This document shows, piece after piece, positions 31,041 through 64,000 of a stretch of 64,000 nucleotides of DNA. This stretch comes from Batillaria attramentaria (Eukaryota; Mollusca; Gastropoda; Batillariidae), in contig JACVVK020000001.1 of NCBI GenBank assembly GCA_018292915.2, positions 5,247,501 to 5,311,500 of the forward strand, given 5' to 3'. The position numbers were made by a program, and so were the translations under genes. Numbering within the stretch: position 1 is the stretch's first letter; the number at the start of each line of letters is the position of its first letter. The notes under the pieces were generated by a model, which did not search any database, was not told the origin of the DNA, and saw only the letters and a list, made by a program, of their open reading frames with translations.

Positions 31041-32154
31041 AGGAGGGGACGCATGACGGGCGGGGAGGCGGCTGGTGAGTTGAAGGCTTTGCTAGTCTTG
31101 GTTACCCTTATAGTAGACCTATATGCTTTCCTACGCCTGTAAGGTATGAACTGAATGTTTATCAGTTTCCTTCTCTTGTTTCAGTCTTCAAGTTATAATC
31201 GTGTTACAGTCGAGGCCTAACTGATGATGAGTCTTACTGACTACGCATTTCTCTGTCTGTGTCACTCTCGTACATGAGATGATACTGGGAAAATGGCCAT
31301 TACGCTTATATATCCGTTCCCATGTCATCAATTTAGCATTCCACTAGATCTCCTGTTTTGACAGTGTGAGCAAGGAAACGAACACTAGTACAGTATCACG
31401 CAGGGTCATGACCCCCACACAGGCGGGGCCTGCTGACTAAACACAGGCGACAACAAATATGTCACCAACCAGGATAGGCGGTAGATCAACTGGTAAGTCA
31501 CGGGTCTCGCCACTGTACATGTATTAATCTAGCTGTTATGTTTTGCTCCTAGCCGCAAGCCCGGTTTGTTCGTCGACCACAAGCATCAGGTCGCTTCCTG
31601 GCTGTATCCTACAGAGCACCCCCAAGAGACTGTCGTAAGCCCGATCACCTGAGTAGTACCGCGTAGTGACGGACTCCGTAAGCGCCTTACACAAAGCCAC
31701 GGTGAAGGTAGTCTGTTTGTCGATGCTGTAATGTTTGCGGTGTCCTTATCATAAGTCTTGCCGACCACCGGACTCAGGCGTTCATCAGTCATTGCTGGCA
31801 ACCCGGCTTTCCAATCTGACCAGCAAATATCGTGTCATTAGTCCAGATGACGTGTTTCAGATAGGGTGACTGTTTGTATGTTTGTATTTATTGTACAGTA
31901 GTTATTTTTTATTATTATTTGCCTCGAGGTCTGCTGTGTGGGTGTTTCAGGGCAGTGACTGAATATGAAATCAGTGAACAGTACTGTGCCACTAGAATGC
32001 CGCTGTTAACACCGGGTTGGTTTTGCAGACGTGTAAATTTCAGTACTTCAGTTCAGAGACATCAGAGACTGATATGTCTTTTCACTTTCAACAGTTTAAC
32101 AACGACCGTCAAACAACAAATTCTTAACTGACCATCCTGTACAGACGTTTTGTT

Positions 32155-32193
<39 letters not shown>

Positions 32194-32498
32194 TTACGCA
32201 GGGTAAAGACGCTTGGAACGATACGGCTGCGACATACGTCACAGTCAGTGCTGGCCCGAGGACCGTCACTCGCTGGCGAACGCGTGCTGTGGCGGTGGCG
32301 CGAAGCCGAAATGCTTTGTCGTCTGCTCCTCAGCTGACCGATAACACTTGTGGCGGTGCACTCCCAGGGCCTAGTGCTCTGTCACGGTGTGTCGAGGGGT
32401 CTGGTTCTTTCTCCATCGACCGTGGAGTGCCTTGAATAGTACACGACTCCGAGCTGACCGGACGGACCGCTGTCACGGACAACTGAAGTGACTTGAAG

Positions 32499-53954
<21,456 letters not shown>

Positions 53955-55007
53955 AACAGGGCCAGAGTTGAACCCCCTAAGTTCAGTTCGGTTTTAGTTT
54001 CAGACGGCATTGGAAAAGGTCATCCGGGCTTCACTCTATCTTTGAGCCAATTGAGGTGTCTCCCGAGTGTCGTGTTTGAGACTGTTCCCCAGATCTAAGA
54101 TCAAAGGTAGACCAGAGATCACTGCACTGTCTTTGGGTAAACCGGAACACCCCGGATGGGTTCAGGTCAGCTCAGTTCAGTTCACTTCAAGGCGGCATGT
54201 CTGAGCTCGGAACAGCCAGTCTCTCGGAAAAGTCTCCAAGAGCCCCAGCGTCTTCTTTGAGACTGTTCCCCAGATCTAATGTCGACCGCCTTCAGAGGTT
54301 TAATTAAAGGCAGGTCAAAGATGTACATTCAGATCTACTGTCTGTCATCTTCAAAGATTTCAAGACATGTCCTTGGAGTGATGCCAGTAAATACTGTTGG
54401 TAATTGTGCTGACTGTGATTCACGTCGTAGTTCGTGTGGTGTCGGACAGTATGCCTTTGACACAAAAGAGTACAGACTTCCTTTTTGAGTGGGTGAGAGA
54501 GGCAACGGTAACTAACGAATCAAAAACTAAATACATAAATAAATAAATAAATTTAAAAAAAAAACATAAAAAAGAAGGTCAAACTGAAGAATGAGTAAAA
54601 AGGGTCAAACTGAAAAGAGGAATAGAGGTAAGCTGACTGAATAGACCTCTGCAGCTGCTTGTTTTCAAATTTTATTCCATGATTTGACACTGTAGGTCGA
54701 AAACGTTCAAACAGGTAAAACTACGAGCAACATCGAAGTCAGCTGACCTATTTGCTTGTTTTGTGTACAAGTGCAGAGTACTTGTTCCTACCTCGCTACA
54801 TATATAATTGAGGCTGTTTTTGCGTGCATTGTTTGCACTTACATTGAAATATTTTGCATTTGATTAAAATGCAGACGATGCTTCCATTGACCAACTGTTC
54901 TTAAGTTTTGAATAGAATATTCATACTGATATTTAGATGCGTATTGATTACGCATTGTGTGTGTTGATGTTTTATACTACGTAGCGTTTTAAGACGTGCT
55001 TTTGTAC

Positions 55008-55013
55008 AATAAA
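55008..55013 (+). promoter_or_regulatory. Candidate SH3BP5 polyadenylation signal
   Basis: AATAAA in the context TTGTACAATAAAAACG lies 1.05 kb past the stop codon, followed by a GTTTGTTCGCTTGTTTGG GT-rich stretch that suits a downstream element. Earlier AATAAA motifs in an A-rich tract near 54536-54552 are alternatives. Confidence 0.5.
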
Positions 55014-55561
55014 AACGAACGAAATATAACGCGTGATCGTTTGTTCGCTTGTTTGGTTGGTTGGTTGCTTAGCTGCGTGGTTAGCACAATAGGACACTTC
55101 CATAGACTTTGTTCTCTCTCTCTCTCTCCGCTCGTACACACGCACAGATTTTAAACACACACACACACACACAGAACCTTAATTACAAGAGGTCGCCCCC
55201 TACTGTACTGTGGTACTCGTGCATTCTAACTCTGACAATCCTCAGCTCGTGAGACTACTGTGCCTTGAAGTAACAATCCCCTACATCTGGAAGTGTTAAA
55301 TGCACAACATTTTTAGTTGTTTTTTTTTTTTTCTGCACTGATTAAATTCTTAGTATCCCTCAAATAAAGATCTAGAGTAGCTTTCCATGAAAGAGGGACA
55401 TACCAACGATCGTGAACTTTTACCGGCAAATTTCTTTGATCAGGAAGATCAGCATTTAAAATAACCTAAGAGTTTCACTTTCAGCACTAAAATATACCTC
55501 CGTGCTTTTAGAGTCGGGATTTCTTCATTGCTTTTAAAAGCGCCGTTTCCATGTTCACTGA

Positions 55562-55876
55562 CCTGGGCCTGCATGTAAAAGTCGTCAAGTTGTTAGGGAG
55601 TTTAGCTCCGGGTTAGAGTCTAACCTCGAACTAAACTAGCTCTAGGGTTAAATTTTCTGTTCTTTTTTGTTTTAAATCAGGAAGCGGGTCCATTCCAGCA
55701 AAGATCCAAGGTCTTTGATTCCAGCAAGGTGCCTATGCCGTTACAGAAGGATTTTTGTCTATCTTTCTTCGCTTCCTTTATTATTTAATTTTGTTTTGGG
55801 GTTTCTTTTGTCCTAGTCTGGGTTAGGCCCGTAGCCGTGGGTTAAATTAACCTCGAGTTTTACATACGGGCCCAGG
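55562..55876 (+). mobile_element. CCNGGGCC-ended MITE, copy 3
   Basis: The most complete copy. It starts CCTGGGCCTGCATGTAAAAG and ends CGAGTTTTACATACGGGCCC plus AGG, giving imperfect terminal inverted repeats of about 18 bp. It has a roughly 30-bp insertion with a local direct repeat (CCATTCCAGCAAAG... then GATTCCAGCAAGG) relative to copy 1. There is no open frame. Confidence 0.88.
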
Positions 55877-56410
55877 CAACGGTAAAACTGGCAAGTCACG
55901 GTAAACGGCCTCTAAGTAAAGTCAGATCTGAACAACTCAGAAGGGTCACGGTCTGCAGGCCCATAACTTGGTACTGCGCCTTTAGGTAAGAAAGAAAATG
56001 AGGCTGCTCGGTTGAAACAGACAGGTATCGCCCTCTTGTTGGCTGAAATACGCGCTATCGTGTCGTTTCTCACAACTGTCGAAGAAAGAGGCGATAGCAG
56101 GAGAAGGAGAAGCGCAATCTACAGGAGTGTTGATGAATTGTTTCTGCTTCTCTCCATGGGAGGCAACACTTGCCAGCTATATCCAGCACGGTTATCTGCC
56201 CGTTTGTCTCTAACAGCCTTGATCCTGCGCTTTAGGGCCGCAGAACTGATTCTGCGTGTCGGAGTAGAATGGAAACGTAATGGGACCACCCCAACTCCCC
56301 ACGCATAACTCATGCATTTTCTAGAACTGAAACTCTGTTGAAAGCCTGGGTGAGTAGTGTTGCGTTGTTGTAGGTTTTGTAACCAGTAGGTATTTACTAA
56401 ACCTCGCCTA

Positions 56411-56434
56411 CCCCCCCCCCCCCCCCCCCCCCCA
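56411..56434. repeat. Poly-C tract
   Basis: A run of about 24 C lies just upstream of the SINE A copy at 56443. Confidence 0.85.
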
Positions 56435-56442
56435 CTACCCGC

Positions 56443-56550
56443 GGGGAGCCGGGGTGGCCGAATGGTAGAGCGTTGGCCGTTTGATGCTCGGGTCGTGAGT
56501 TCGAATCCCGGTTGGGGCCAAATATTTGTGCTGGCCTTTTTCTCGCCCCC
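56443..56550 (+). mobile_element. tRNA-derived SINE, family A, 3'-truncated (copy 6)
   Basis: The head GGGGAGCCGGGGTGGCC and B box GAGTTCGAATCCCGGTTGGG are intact. The copy ends at CTGGCCTTTTTCTCGCCCC, so the second half of the body and the tail are absent. Confidence 0.85.
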
Positions 56551-56704
56551 CGGGCACCCACCTCATTTTCGCTTGTTAGTCAGTGGATGCTTCAAGCTGA
56601 TGCTTAGCCCGGTAACACTGAGACCGGCGGTCCAAAAGCGTGTGAATGAACTTGAATCGAACTTTAGCATGAACCGCGGTGTGCAGTGTGTGTGTTTGGG
56701 GATG

Positions 56705-56803
56705 GTGTGCGTGCGTGCGTGCCAGTGCGTGCGTGCGTGCGGTGCGGTGCGGTGCGTGCGTGTGTGTGTGTGTGTGCGCGCGCGCGCGCGCGCGTGCCCG
56801 CGG
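56705..56803. repeat. (GCGT)n/(GT)n/(GC)n tract, Z-DNA-prone
   Basis: GTGCGTGCGTGC, GTGCGGTGCGGTGC, a (GT)n run and GCGCGCGCGCGCGCGC follow one another. Alternating purine-pyrimidine sequence of this length commonly forms Z-DNA. Confidence 0.85.
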
Positions 56804-57410
56804 CGTTATGTAAAATAATGCTTGTACACAAACACAAGCTCTTCAGTTGCAGGTGTGAGCCTCCACTGAAAACATACAAAGTGCCGGAGCCGCTCAGAAA
56901 GAAAACAAAGAACAAACAGAAAACGTTTCTTTTTTTTTCAGCATCAGTCTCACACTTGCTTGACACGAGATATTATGCATTTGTTGTCGGCAATAGAGAC
57001 AGCGGTCTTTCAGAACTGAGTGCAACTACGCTTTAGCGGCAGGGCTCGGGAGCTAAAGAAAACAAAACTCCCTGTAACACGAAACGACACGCCGAAGTAC
57101 GTTATACCCTAACTCATTTTTCACTCTCTCTGTTTCCTTTTTTCCAAAGCAATAAGCCTTGCCTCAGTTTGCAATAATTATCATCTCAGTGATGCACATC
57201 ATAGTGCAGTCAGTCAGTCGTTGGACGAGTGCATGTGTAACCGGTACTGAATACTGTAACAAGTCAGTGAAAGAAAAGTGAACAGTAGATATGTGTTCAT
57301 GTTCCTCTTATATATCTACTGTTAAATGTGTCTCACTGTTGAATTTCTCCCAAAGTTACAAGCACAAACAGGGGAGGACTGAGAAGGTGTGCGGAATGCG
57401 GAGGGAAGTG

Positions 57411-57480
57411 AGGGGGGGGGGGGGGGTGGCGAGGGCGGGTTTTCGATAGACCCGGAGAGTTGGGGGGGGGGGGGGGGGGG
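57411..57480 (+). repeat. G-rich tract, G-quadruplex-prone
   Basis: A run of about 14 G, GGGCGGG, and a terminal run of about 19 G lie within 70 bp. Confidence 0.75.
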
Positions 57481-58512
57481 ACTCGGTTGACTGTTTAACT
57501 CCTTAAGAAGAAAGGAAGCCAACTTTTACGACTGAATCAGCGCACTTCCTACAAATGAAAATTAAAACAGCGAAAATACATTTTGTGTTTTTTGTGTTGC
57601 TCGGTTATGGCGTTCCTGTCCACTGGCGTGTATTGTTGCATAGCCAAGGTTTACTGGTCAGACCGAAACGATCGAAAAAACAACAACAAACAGCAAACCG
57701 TAATGTTATTTCCAAGAACCTTTTTTTTTTTAAAAAATCAAACAGGTACTGATTTAACACCAAGTTAAAAAAAAACCTGCACCCCACTCCAAGTAAACTA
57801 AATGCGATTATCAGCGATGTAATTATTGACACCCCCCGCCCCCCTTCCCTGCCTTCTACCCCCTCGAGTCCCCACCCTCTGCGACCGTCTGCCCCTCACC
57901 AAAGGCCAGCTTCTAGTACATCGACACAATACAACATCTTTGTCCCACAGGCAATGATTTAGTTCTAGTTGTTCGTTCACATCTTGAGTCCATTGCAATG
58001 TAATTGAATTGGTCGGATAACACCGTCATTGTATGAACTTTGTTTTTTTCCGCAGAGCCCGCCACCACCTTGCCCCGTTAACCGCAAGCAGGTCCATTAC
58101 TGTAAACATCTTCCCACAATAGGTGTGGAAGTGTGCTATCTCCAGCCGCCGGGGTCTGTACCCCTTGCGGGACGGTAGCAACGCTTCTTGGGTCAGTTTC
58201 GCTATGTTGTAAGGTTCTGTGTTTGTTCCTCTGTCCCGCCTCTGTGGCAGCCAGTCGAACACTGACATACAAACAAGCTAAACATATCACCTCTCCGGCT
58301 GCATATTAGAGGGTGGAACCGGTACGATTTCTCAAACCGGTTTTTAACCGGTTTTTCCAATAGAAAACCGAGGTTTAAAACCGGTTAACCGGCTATGTAT
58401 ACGTCATCTATTGTTTCTAACGTTTCCCCAAGAGATGGAAGGGGGGAAGGGAGGGGGGTCTCCTAGTACTCCGGCTTCCTGTACCCCTGCGTTGGAAATG
58501 TTAAGCCAACAA

Positions 58513-58688
58513 GGGTGGGTGGGTGGGTGTTTGGGAGTTTAACGTCCTTTTCCACCACATACGGATGATATCAAAGACGAGGCAACGATGAAAAAGCCAG
58601 CACAAATATTTGGCCCTAGCCGGGATTTGAACTCACGACCCGAAAGTTGGAAGTCCAACGCTCTACCATTCGGCCACCCCGGTTTCCC
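58513..58688 (-). mobile_element. tRNA-derived SINE, family A (copy 7), nested
   Basis: A full copy on the minus strand with tail GGTGGGTGGGTGTTTGGGAG at its left and the head near GGCCACCCCGGTTTCCC at its right. It lies inside the hAT-like element, so it inserted later. Confidence 0.88.
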
Positions 58689-58693
58689 TGTTC

Positions 58694-58779
58694 AGCCTTT
58701 TCTCGATGCCCCGTCTTTGATATCACCGGCCCTTATGTGGTGGAAAAGGACGTTAAACTCCCAAACACCCACCCACCCC
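58694..58779 (+). mobile_element. SINE family A, 3' half, nested
   Basis: TTTTCTCGATGCCCCGTCTTT through GTGGTGGAAAAGGACGTTAA to CACCCACCCACC, in the opposite orientation to the adjacent copy 7. The tails therefore point away from each other and form an inverted pair over about 85 bp. Confidence 0.85.
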
Positions 58780-61608
58780 TGTTCAGCCAACAACAACAAC
58801 ATGATGATAAGGAGGAGGGGGAGGAGGAGGGTGTCTTGTAACGGGCTGAAAAACGACGAGTGATGTCCCTTAGAAAAACCGCGGTTTTCCGGTTTTTTAA
58901 GGCCAAACCGGTTTACCGAACCGTGAGAAAGTCGGACCGATTTTAACCGGAAAACCGGTAAAACCGAACACCCCTACTGCATATCAATAAATTAATCAAT
59001 ATCTAGCCACTATTACGCGCTACTAACTGAGCTACTGATATTACTAGTAAGCGCACTACTAACTGAGCGGTACTAGCAGTGTACTGTACTGAAACTGCCC
59101 AGTTATAACCGAACTATACAGGTAACGGACTGAAAATAAAGAGAATATTTGCAAAATAGTCTGTAAAGGATTAGTTATTTGTCAACCGTGCAGTGCCAGC
59201 TGATGTATCAATCAGTGCTGACCTACATGTAATTCAAAACGTAGCGCGCTTGACCCTTCTAGCTTCACCCAGCAGAACACTAGGCCAGTGGTTTGTGTCT
59301 CAAGCTCAAAGAGAAAGCAGAACGGCCCGTGCGGTGCTGGCACCGGCGGATAAACTTGACTGGAAGAACCGGTAGCATTTACCGCCGGTGAACGCCTGTG
59401 TCTGTTTTGTCTGCAAGCCTTCCACAGCCCCACGCACAAGTCAACACACACATGTTCCAGTATGTAGGGGGTGGGGGATAAAGCCGCTCTCTTGTCAGAC
59501 CGGCACTTGTGAAAGACCGTGAAGCAGGAAGAACAAGACAAGAAGTTAGAGAACGAGTGAAATAGAGAGTGAGTGAGAGGCTAATGATGTAACGACAATT
59601 CATCGCTTTCGTGGCCAGCTAGTGCGGCAGCAGGATAAGGGAGAAGACAGCGGCAGGATAACTTGATGCCGACCACGTCATCACTGGACTGAACTGGCTG
59701 ATTGACAGTGACTGAGCGGAGGAGTCAGCTGCTGCGGGTGCATGGCACTTGGAAGCGAGTACTTCTCACGCGCAGATCTGTGAGTGTCGGACTTTCTAAT
59801 GGTTTAAACCGACTCGACAACGGTACTCGCTGTCCATGCTCAGTTGCAAGCATCAGTCTGGAACAACGCGGCACGTTTCCTGAACTTATAGTGACAGCAC
59901 TGACCGACCAAGGCAGTGGCAGGGAACTGAAGCTGGCCATTTTACTGACTTACTAGCTGACACGTTGTAATTGTAATAAGAGCCGCGCACTAAACCGCTG
60001 TGTATTCACACACCAGAGAAGATTCTCATGGTTACATGCTGTGTCAGTTTTGGAGTGTACACAACGGGTGAAACATTAGGAGTGCAAGAGAAAGAGAAGC
60101 TTGAGTGACAGCACTGTCCAACCAAGGCAGCGGCGTTATTTACCCATTCACAGTTTGTGCCATACGAACTGAAATTTGTGCACTTCAGGAAAGATGTTTG
60201 TTATGGTTTCAAGAAGTGGTTTTGAGTGTTTCGTGGTGTTGTGAAACAGGATAAAAGTGGGAAGCTCCTCGAGACTCGGACGGAGTGCAAGATATAGGAT
60301 TGCCTCCGGTGCTGTGTTTTCAAGTGTCGACACTGACTAAGCCTGTAGTATCAGATGTTCACCACGGTCGGTCTCGTCAGTGCCGGTGTGAAACACCGTG
60401 ACTGATGCCCAAAGAAAGGTTTGTCAGACGGTCTGTATTTCTTTCATCAGTCTCAGATTCTTATCAGTCGTCGGTTGTACACCAGTTTACTCAAAGAACA
60501 CACACGTTCCGCTGGTATCTCGTACGATCTACACTTACCCAAACAACACATGTTCTGTAACGGCTTCTCGTACATGTGAACGGAACACCACACCATCACA
60601 CTGACACGTCTGAGAGTGTTGCATGTGTGTCAGTATAAAGAAGAACCCAGGGAGTGTGTTGGTGGGGGAGCAGGAAGTCTTTACTTCGCCAGCCTGCAAA
60701 CAGCTCAGTGCCGCCAGGGCGAGAAAAGTTTACATCAGGAGACCAAAGTTCACTGTGACACCAGCTGCTTCCTTTCTCATTTCCTCAATGGATGCTTGCT
60801 GGTAGCAGTGGACAAAGTGGGGTCTTCATTACCGACTACTACTAGTATGAGTTTCATAACTCACTCTGGTATGCTCTTCAGTTAGTACTGACTGTTAACC
60901 GGCATGTTCAAGTATGATGGAAGTGATGCGACACGCGAATCAAGTGGTTTACAGGTCTTCTAGTGGATTCTCAAGTTACAGTGCGGTCAGTGGGGGGCCT
61001 CCATTCATAGATTTACAGTAGCAGCGGCATTGTGAATCAGTGTACTTTGTGAACCGCCTGCGTTTGTTGTGCTTGTCAGTGTCGCCGTGCACGATCAGAA
61101 GCTATATAGCTTCTTTACATACTAGTAATCTGGTATAACCAGAGACATACATAGACGAAACCCTGACTGAGTTTCTGTGAAGAAGCAGTTTTAACTCGAA
61201 CCGATCAGTTTGTTTCACTTGGCCTCTCAGGAAATTTAGAGCCGCTGTGCTTCTGGACAGACGCCTGACTTCACTGACTGATTCGCTGAGACAGGCTGAC
61301 TCTGATCTCATATACATGTATACAGGATATATCTTTACTCACTGTCTCTGCGCAACTGACTGTGTGTAATAAATTGATTTAGCTCCCTGTGCACAGATTC
61401 TGTGAAGCTCTTCTCAGTTCACGTCGGCCCGAAAAGCCAGCCACATGCCGGCCGTGCCAGAAAGTCACGTGTGTTTACATCCAACTGAAAACGTTTACTG
61501 GCAGGCTTTCTGAAGAATGCAAAGATTTTTGTCGTTTTTACACAACGTAGCGTGTCCCTGTTTCTTTTCTGTCTGAAACCGTGGCGAAGGTCGAGTTCCA
61601 CAACAAAA

Positions 61609-64000
61609 ATGGAGGCAAAACATATACCGAGAACTGTCATAGGCACAGTATTTTTCTTTTGCATGTTTGTCACCAACACGGCGGGGCAAGCTTCCGGTAG
61701 CACGACAACAAACAATGAAGCTACTCCACCACACAGTGCTTTACCTAAAAAAGACACCTTGGAAGAGACGGTATTCGCAGAGATGTTGCGTATTGTGGAC
61801 GAAAAATTCGACTCGCTCAGTGCTCGCATGTCTGTCCTCGAGAGGTCTGTGAACAGTCTCAACTTCTACAGCATACGACAGTTCCGAGAGATCACGGAAA
61901 GTATCGAAGAGTCCACGGCCGCGACCGAAGGTGTACGAGATCAGATGGCGAAGATGGACGGAGACAACCGAGCCCTGAAACTGGCCGTGTCGCAGATCGG
62001 TCGTGACGTCAACGCCATCAAAACTGAAAATTCCAGAATGTTTGATGACATCGCCAACAGCATTGTGTACTTCAACCAGAACGTGGAGGAGAGAACTAGT
62101 GAGGTAAGTGTCTTTCGTACTGTACAGAAACACCATGCAACGCAGAACATCCAGTCATTTGGAACAGCCTGCCTGCCCATGTTCGCCATGCAGAGTCAAC
62201 GGACTCTTTTAAAGTCGCTTTAAAGTCTCATTTCTTCCGGCAGTATTATACAGACTAACTTGTCTATCATCACTGTTACCATCATTGTCATTTTAGGATG
62301 TCGTGTTAGGATGTATCATTGCTGTGTGTATGTAACGTGTATGTGACGTGCATTTCATGTGTATGTAATGTGACGTATTTCATGTGTATGTATTTCCACC
62401 CTACTATTGTGAGGCGCCCAGAGCTCCAGCAGGCGGTTGGGCGCCAGACAAATCCTCATTATTATTATTATTATTATTATAACTTTATAAATGTTTCTTT
62501 TGTTGTTGAAAATGATGCCGCTGTCCTTGTCTTAACAAGATTTGTTTTTCATTGTATTTTTATTTCCCGACTGATAATTTCTTTTCTCTCCTCTCACAAA
62601 TGGAGTTATAACATTACAATATAAATTTCAGTGAAATAACACCAAGATGTGCAGTGCTGCTCTCATCATGACCTGGCAATGCTACTGGTCAGTCTTATCC
62701 GAAAATATTTCGCTCACTGAACATAGCATAGCGCTGTCATATCCAGAAACAGGAAAAAAAAAAAAAAACCGCAAAGGGTACCCCTGATCGACCTGCCCCG
62801 TCACTGGCAGAGTATGGCATTGACTTGGTTTGTCGTGTGGATAGCATCAGCCACTAAGCCGGCAGGTTCATCGTCTGTTCTTGAATTAGTGGTCCTCTTT
62901 ACGGATATGGGCCGCCAAAGCTCGAACGGTCAAATCGACTTCCACATCTGTATTAACTGCCAGTTTCCTCGTTGCCCATTCTTTAGTACCACCCTTACGT
63001 AGTGGAACCCAACAACCAACCACCCAACCAGTAAACAACCAACTGTTTTTGTCACAGCTCAAACTGGCGATGGAGACGACAACCAAAACAGCAGTGGCCA
63101 CAGCGGCAGAAGTAGCAGCCGCCAACGCTGACAGCGGAGAGGACACGGCCATCCTGATCAAGTACCTCGAGGACATGCCTCGCAACGTCAGCTGTAGCGT
63201 CAACTTCCGGCCGTTGGAGGAACGCATCGACTTGAGGTTCGCCGAGATGAAGCGCCAGACACACAACAACTTTGTGGACCTCATCAACGCTGACAGGAGC
63301 AGCAGCGAGGAGGATCCGGATGAGGACGAATTCGGGGCAGTTGAGGGAGAAGGTAAGAAACTGTATTTAGAGGAGATACTGATATCTGTGTCTAAGTGGA
63401 TTTTTTTTTCCTTTTAGCAATACCTAAAAGTATTCTCTTTTAAAAGTTAGATAATGATCTGGACATCTCAAAGCAACAGATTACGTGGTCGTCTAAATTT
63501 TCGTTTACAGTATACACTACCAAAGGTTTTGTCTAACATTTAGCATAATTATCCCCATAGTGTTCAAAATTTGCTGTAGTGTGTGTTCTGCGAGTTCCTT
63601 TTGAAGTTATTTTGTACATTTTGCTGAATTGCCTTAGCGGTAGTACACGAGCAAGAATTTCAGCTTTCATTGACCTCATCTCAGGTTAAATCATCTTCAG
63701 GAGTTTACAAAGTGACCCTTCACCCTGGTGGTCCTTCACTTTTCGTTACGGGTGCATAATTTTACATGTACACCACCTGTATCACTCCAGATGGTGACAT
63801 ACCTCGCGGAAGGCCGAGGTTCGGACCGAAGAGACAGGAAGAGGTGGAGGAGGAGAGACGGAGGGAGGGGGAGATGGTGATGAGGCTGCTGGCCAACATG
63901 ACCCAGAACGTCATGGAGGCCACTGCTTACTTTAGACACACGGGAAGCATGATAGAGCGACTGCTGGCCCGGACTGAGTCCATTTCAGAAGAGCAGGTTA
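61609..64000 (+). CDS. Unrecognised secreted coiled-coil protein (partial, 3 exons seen)
   Basis: Exons: 61609-62103 and 63058-63352, plus 63791 to about 63996 where CAG|GTTA may be a donor cut by the window edge. The ATG at 61609 has A at -3 and G at +4. Residues 1-27 form a signal peptide (basic start, hydrophobic VIGTVFFFCMFV, then NTAGQA). A Ser/Thr-rich stretch follows, then about 120 residues with heptad-like spacing (FDSLSARMSVLERSVNSL, AKMDGDNRALKLAVSQIG) suggesting a coiled coil. Exon 2 is acidic, with a possible N-glycan site (NVS) and a lone Cys; exon 3 has a basic/acidic segment (GPKRQEEVEEERRREGE) and NMT. The design resembles the oligomerising stalk of an extracellular protein whose globular domain would lie beyond the window, but I do not recognise the family. 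A LINE tail lies in intron 1. Confidence 0.8.
62150..62481 (+). pseudogene. LINE 3' end, third copy (in intron 1 of the secreted gene)
   Basis: A frame reading PVIWNSLPAHVRHAESTDSF then KVALKSHFFRQYYTD and a stop matches the extreme C-terminus of the LINE reverse-transcriptase tail. A 3'UTR with GAGGCGCCCAGAGCTC and GGGCGCC leads to a terminal (ATT)n at 62459-62480. It is a different subfamily from the copies at 1857 and 26811. It starts within 50 bp of the exon 1 donor. Confidence 0.75.

Larger units (their letters stand above)
29979..32498. other. Intergenic region upstream of the SH3BP5 start codon
   Basis: No conserved coding exon is seen between the tRNA gene and the SH3BP5 ATG. The region holds (GTT)n at 30307-30331, (CA)n at 30358-30405, two (GT)n blocks at 30888-31034 and (GT)n at 32159-32191. 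The promoter and 5'UTR of SH3BP5 should lie in the last few hundred bases, but I find no decisive TATA or initiator sequence. Confidence 0.5.
58307..58976. mobile_element. hAT-like element with exact 8-bp target duplication
   Basis: The direct repeat CTGCATAT flanks the element (58299-58306 and 58977-58984). The ends TAGAGGGTGGAACCGG and CCGGTAAAACCGAACACCCCTA are imperfect inverted repeats of the TAGGGGTG type. Subterminal regions are dense in AACCGGTTT motifs on both sides. The middle (about 58440-58790) is made of SINE pieces, so the original element was shorter. No transposase remains. Confidence 0.87.
55014..61608. other. Intergenic region between SH3BP5 and the secreted coiled-coil gene
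   Basis: No conserved coding exon is found. The contents are a MITE (55562-55876), a SINE (56443-56550), GC-alternating and poly-G or poly-C tracts, and a SINE-invaded hAT-like element (58307-58976). 58985-61608 has many stops and only short frames; it should hold the promoter and any 5' non-coding exons of the gene starting at 61609. I see no decisive promoter motif. Confidence 0.6.

Noticed and set aside
31475..31545. TAGGCGGTAGATCAACTGGTAAG region as a tRNA or SINE head
   Set aside because: It has an A-box-like stretch but no B box or stem pairing that I can make out.
56012..56308. 98-residue plus-strand frame
   Set aside because: No similarity I recognise, no convincing splice context and biased Arg/Leu composition; it may be chance.
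61552..61608. Upstream extension of the secreted gene (MSLFLFC...)
   Set aside because: This extension begins at GTG, not ATG. The ATG at 61609 has a good context and gives a proper signal peptide.

Overview
This window is nuclear DNA from an animal, most likely a mollusc and probably a caenogastropod snail. The support is inference: split genes with GT-AG introns, orthologues of animal housekeeping genes, very many long (GT)n/(CA)n tracts, and tRNA-headed SINEs and LINE tails of the kinds common in marine molluscs. No bacterial, plasmid, viral or CRISPR structure was seen.

Three protein genes can be read almost exon by exon and a fourth runs off the right edge. (1) GTPBP10, + strand, 11176-19277, nine exons, 416 residues: a mitochondrial Obg-type GTPase of ribosome assembly. 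(2) ACMSD, - strand, 20433-29401, ten exons, 349 residues: the zinc decarboxylase of the kynurenine/NAD pathway, with every known catalytic residue at the human position number. GTPBP10 and ACMSD converge tail to tail with about 1.15 kb between stop codons. (3) A tRNA-Gly(GCC) gene, + strand, 29898-29968, lies about 0.5 kb upstream of the ACMSD start codon. (4) SH3BP5/SH3BP5L orthologue, + strand, 32499-53954, eight coding exons, 570 residues: a coiled-coil Rab11 exchange factor, with a 13.5 kb first intron. (5) An unrecognised secreted coiled-coil protein, + strand, from 61609 to the window end (three exons seen, incomplete). These genes act in unrelated pathways and no operon-like logic links them.

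Layout: 1-11175 is intergenic and repeat-packed (duplicated SINE block, LINE tail, minisatellites, a TTAA-flanked MITE). 11176-19277 is GTPBP10, whose introns carry a long inverted-repeat element, a solo LTR and two hAT-like MITEs. 20433-29401 is ACMSD, with a nested MITE inside another terminal-inverted-repeat element and a LINE tail. 29898-32498 holds the tRNA gene and microsatellites. 32499-53954 is SH3BP5, with SINEs, two copies of a CCNGGGCC-ended MITE and long microsatellites. 55014-61608 is intergenic, with a third copy of that MITE and a hAT-like element that has itself been invaded by SINEs. 61609-64000 is the partial secreted gene.

The most notable non-coding results are transposon boundaries read from target-site duplications: a solo LTR (5-bp GATAA duplication), hAT-like elements with 8-bp duplications, a perfect 96-bp palindrome ending in TTAA close to an ACMSD splice donor, and a retroposon insertion with a 12-bp duplication whose empty site survives in a neighbouring duplicate. 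GTPBP10 also appears to use a GC-AG intron. No wholly new biological system could be demonstrated; the secreted coiled-coil gene is the best candidate for undescribed protein biology.
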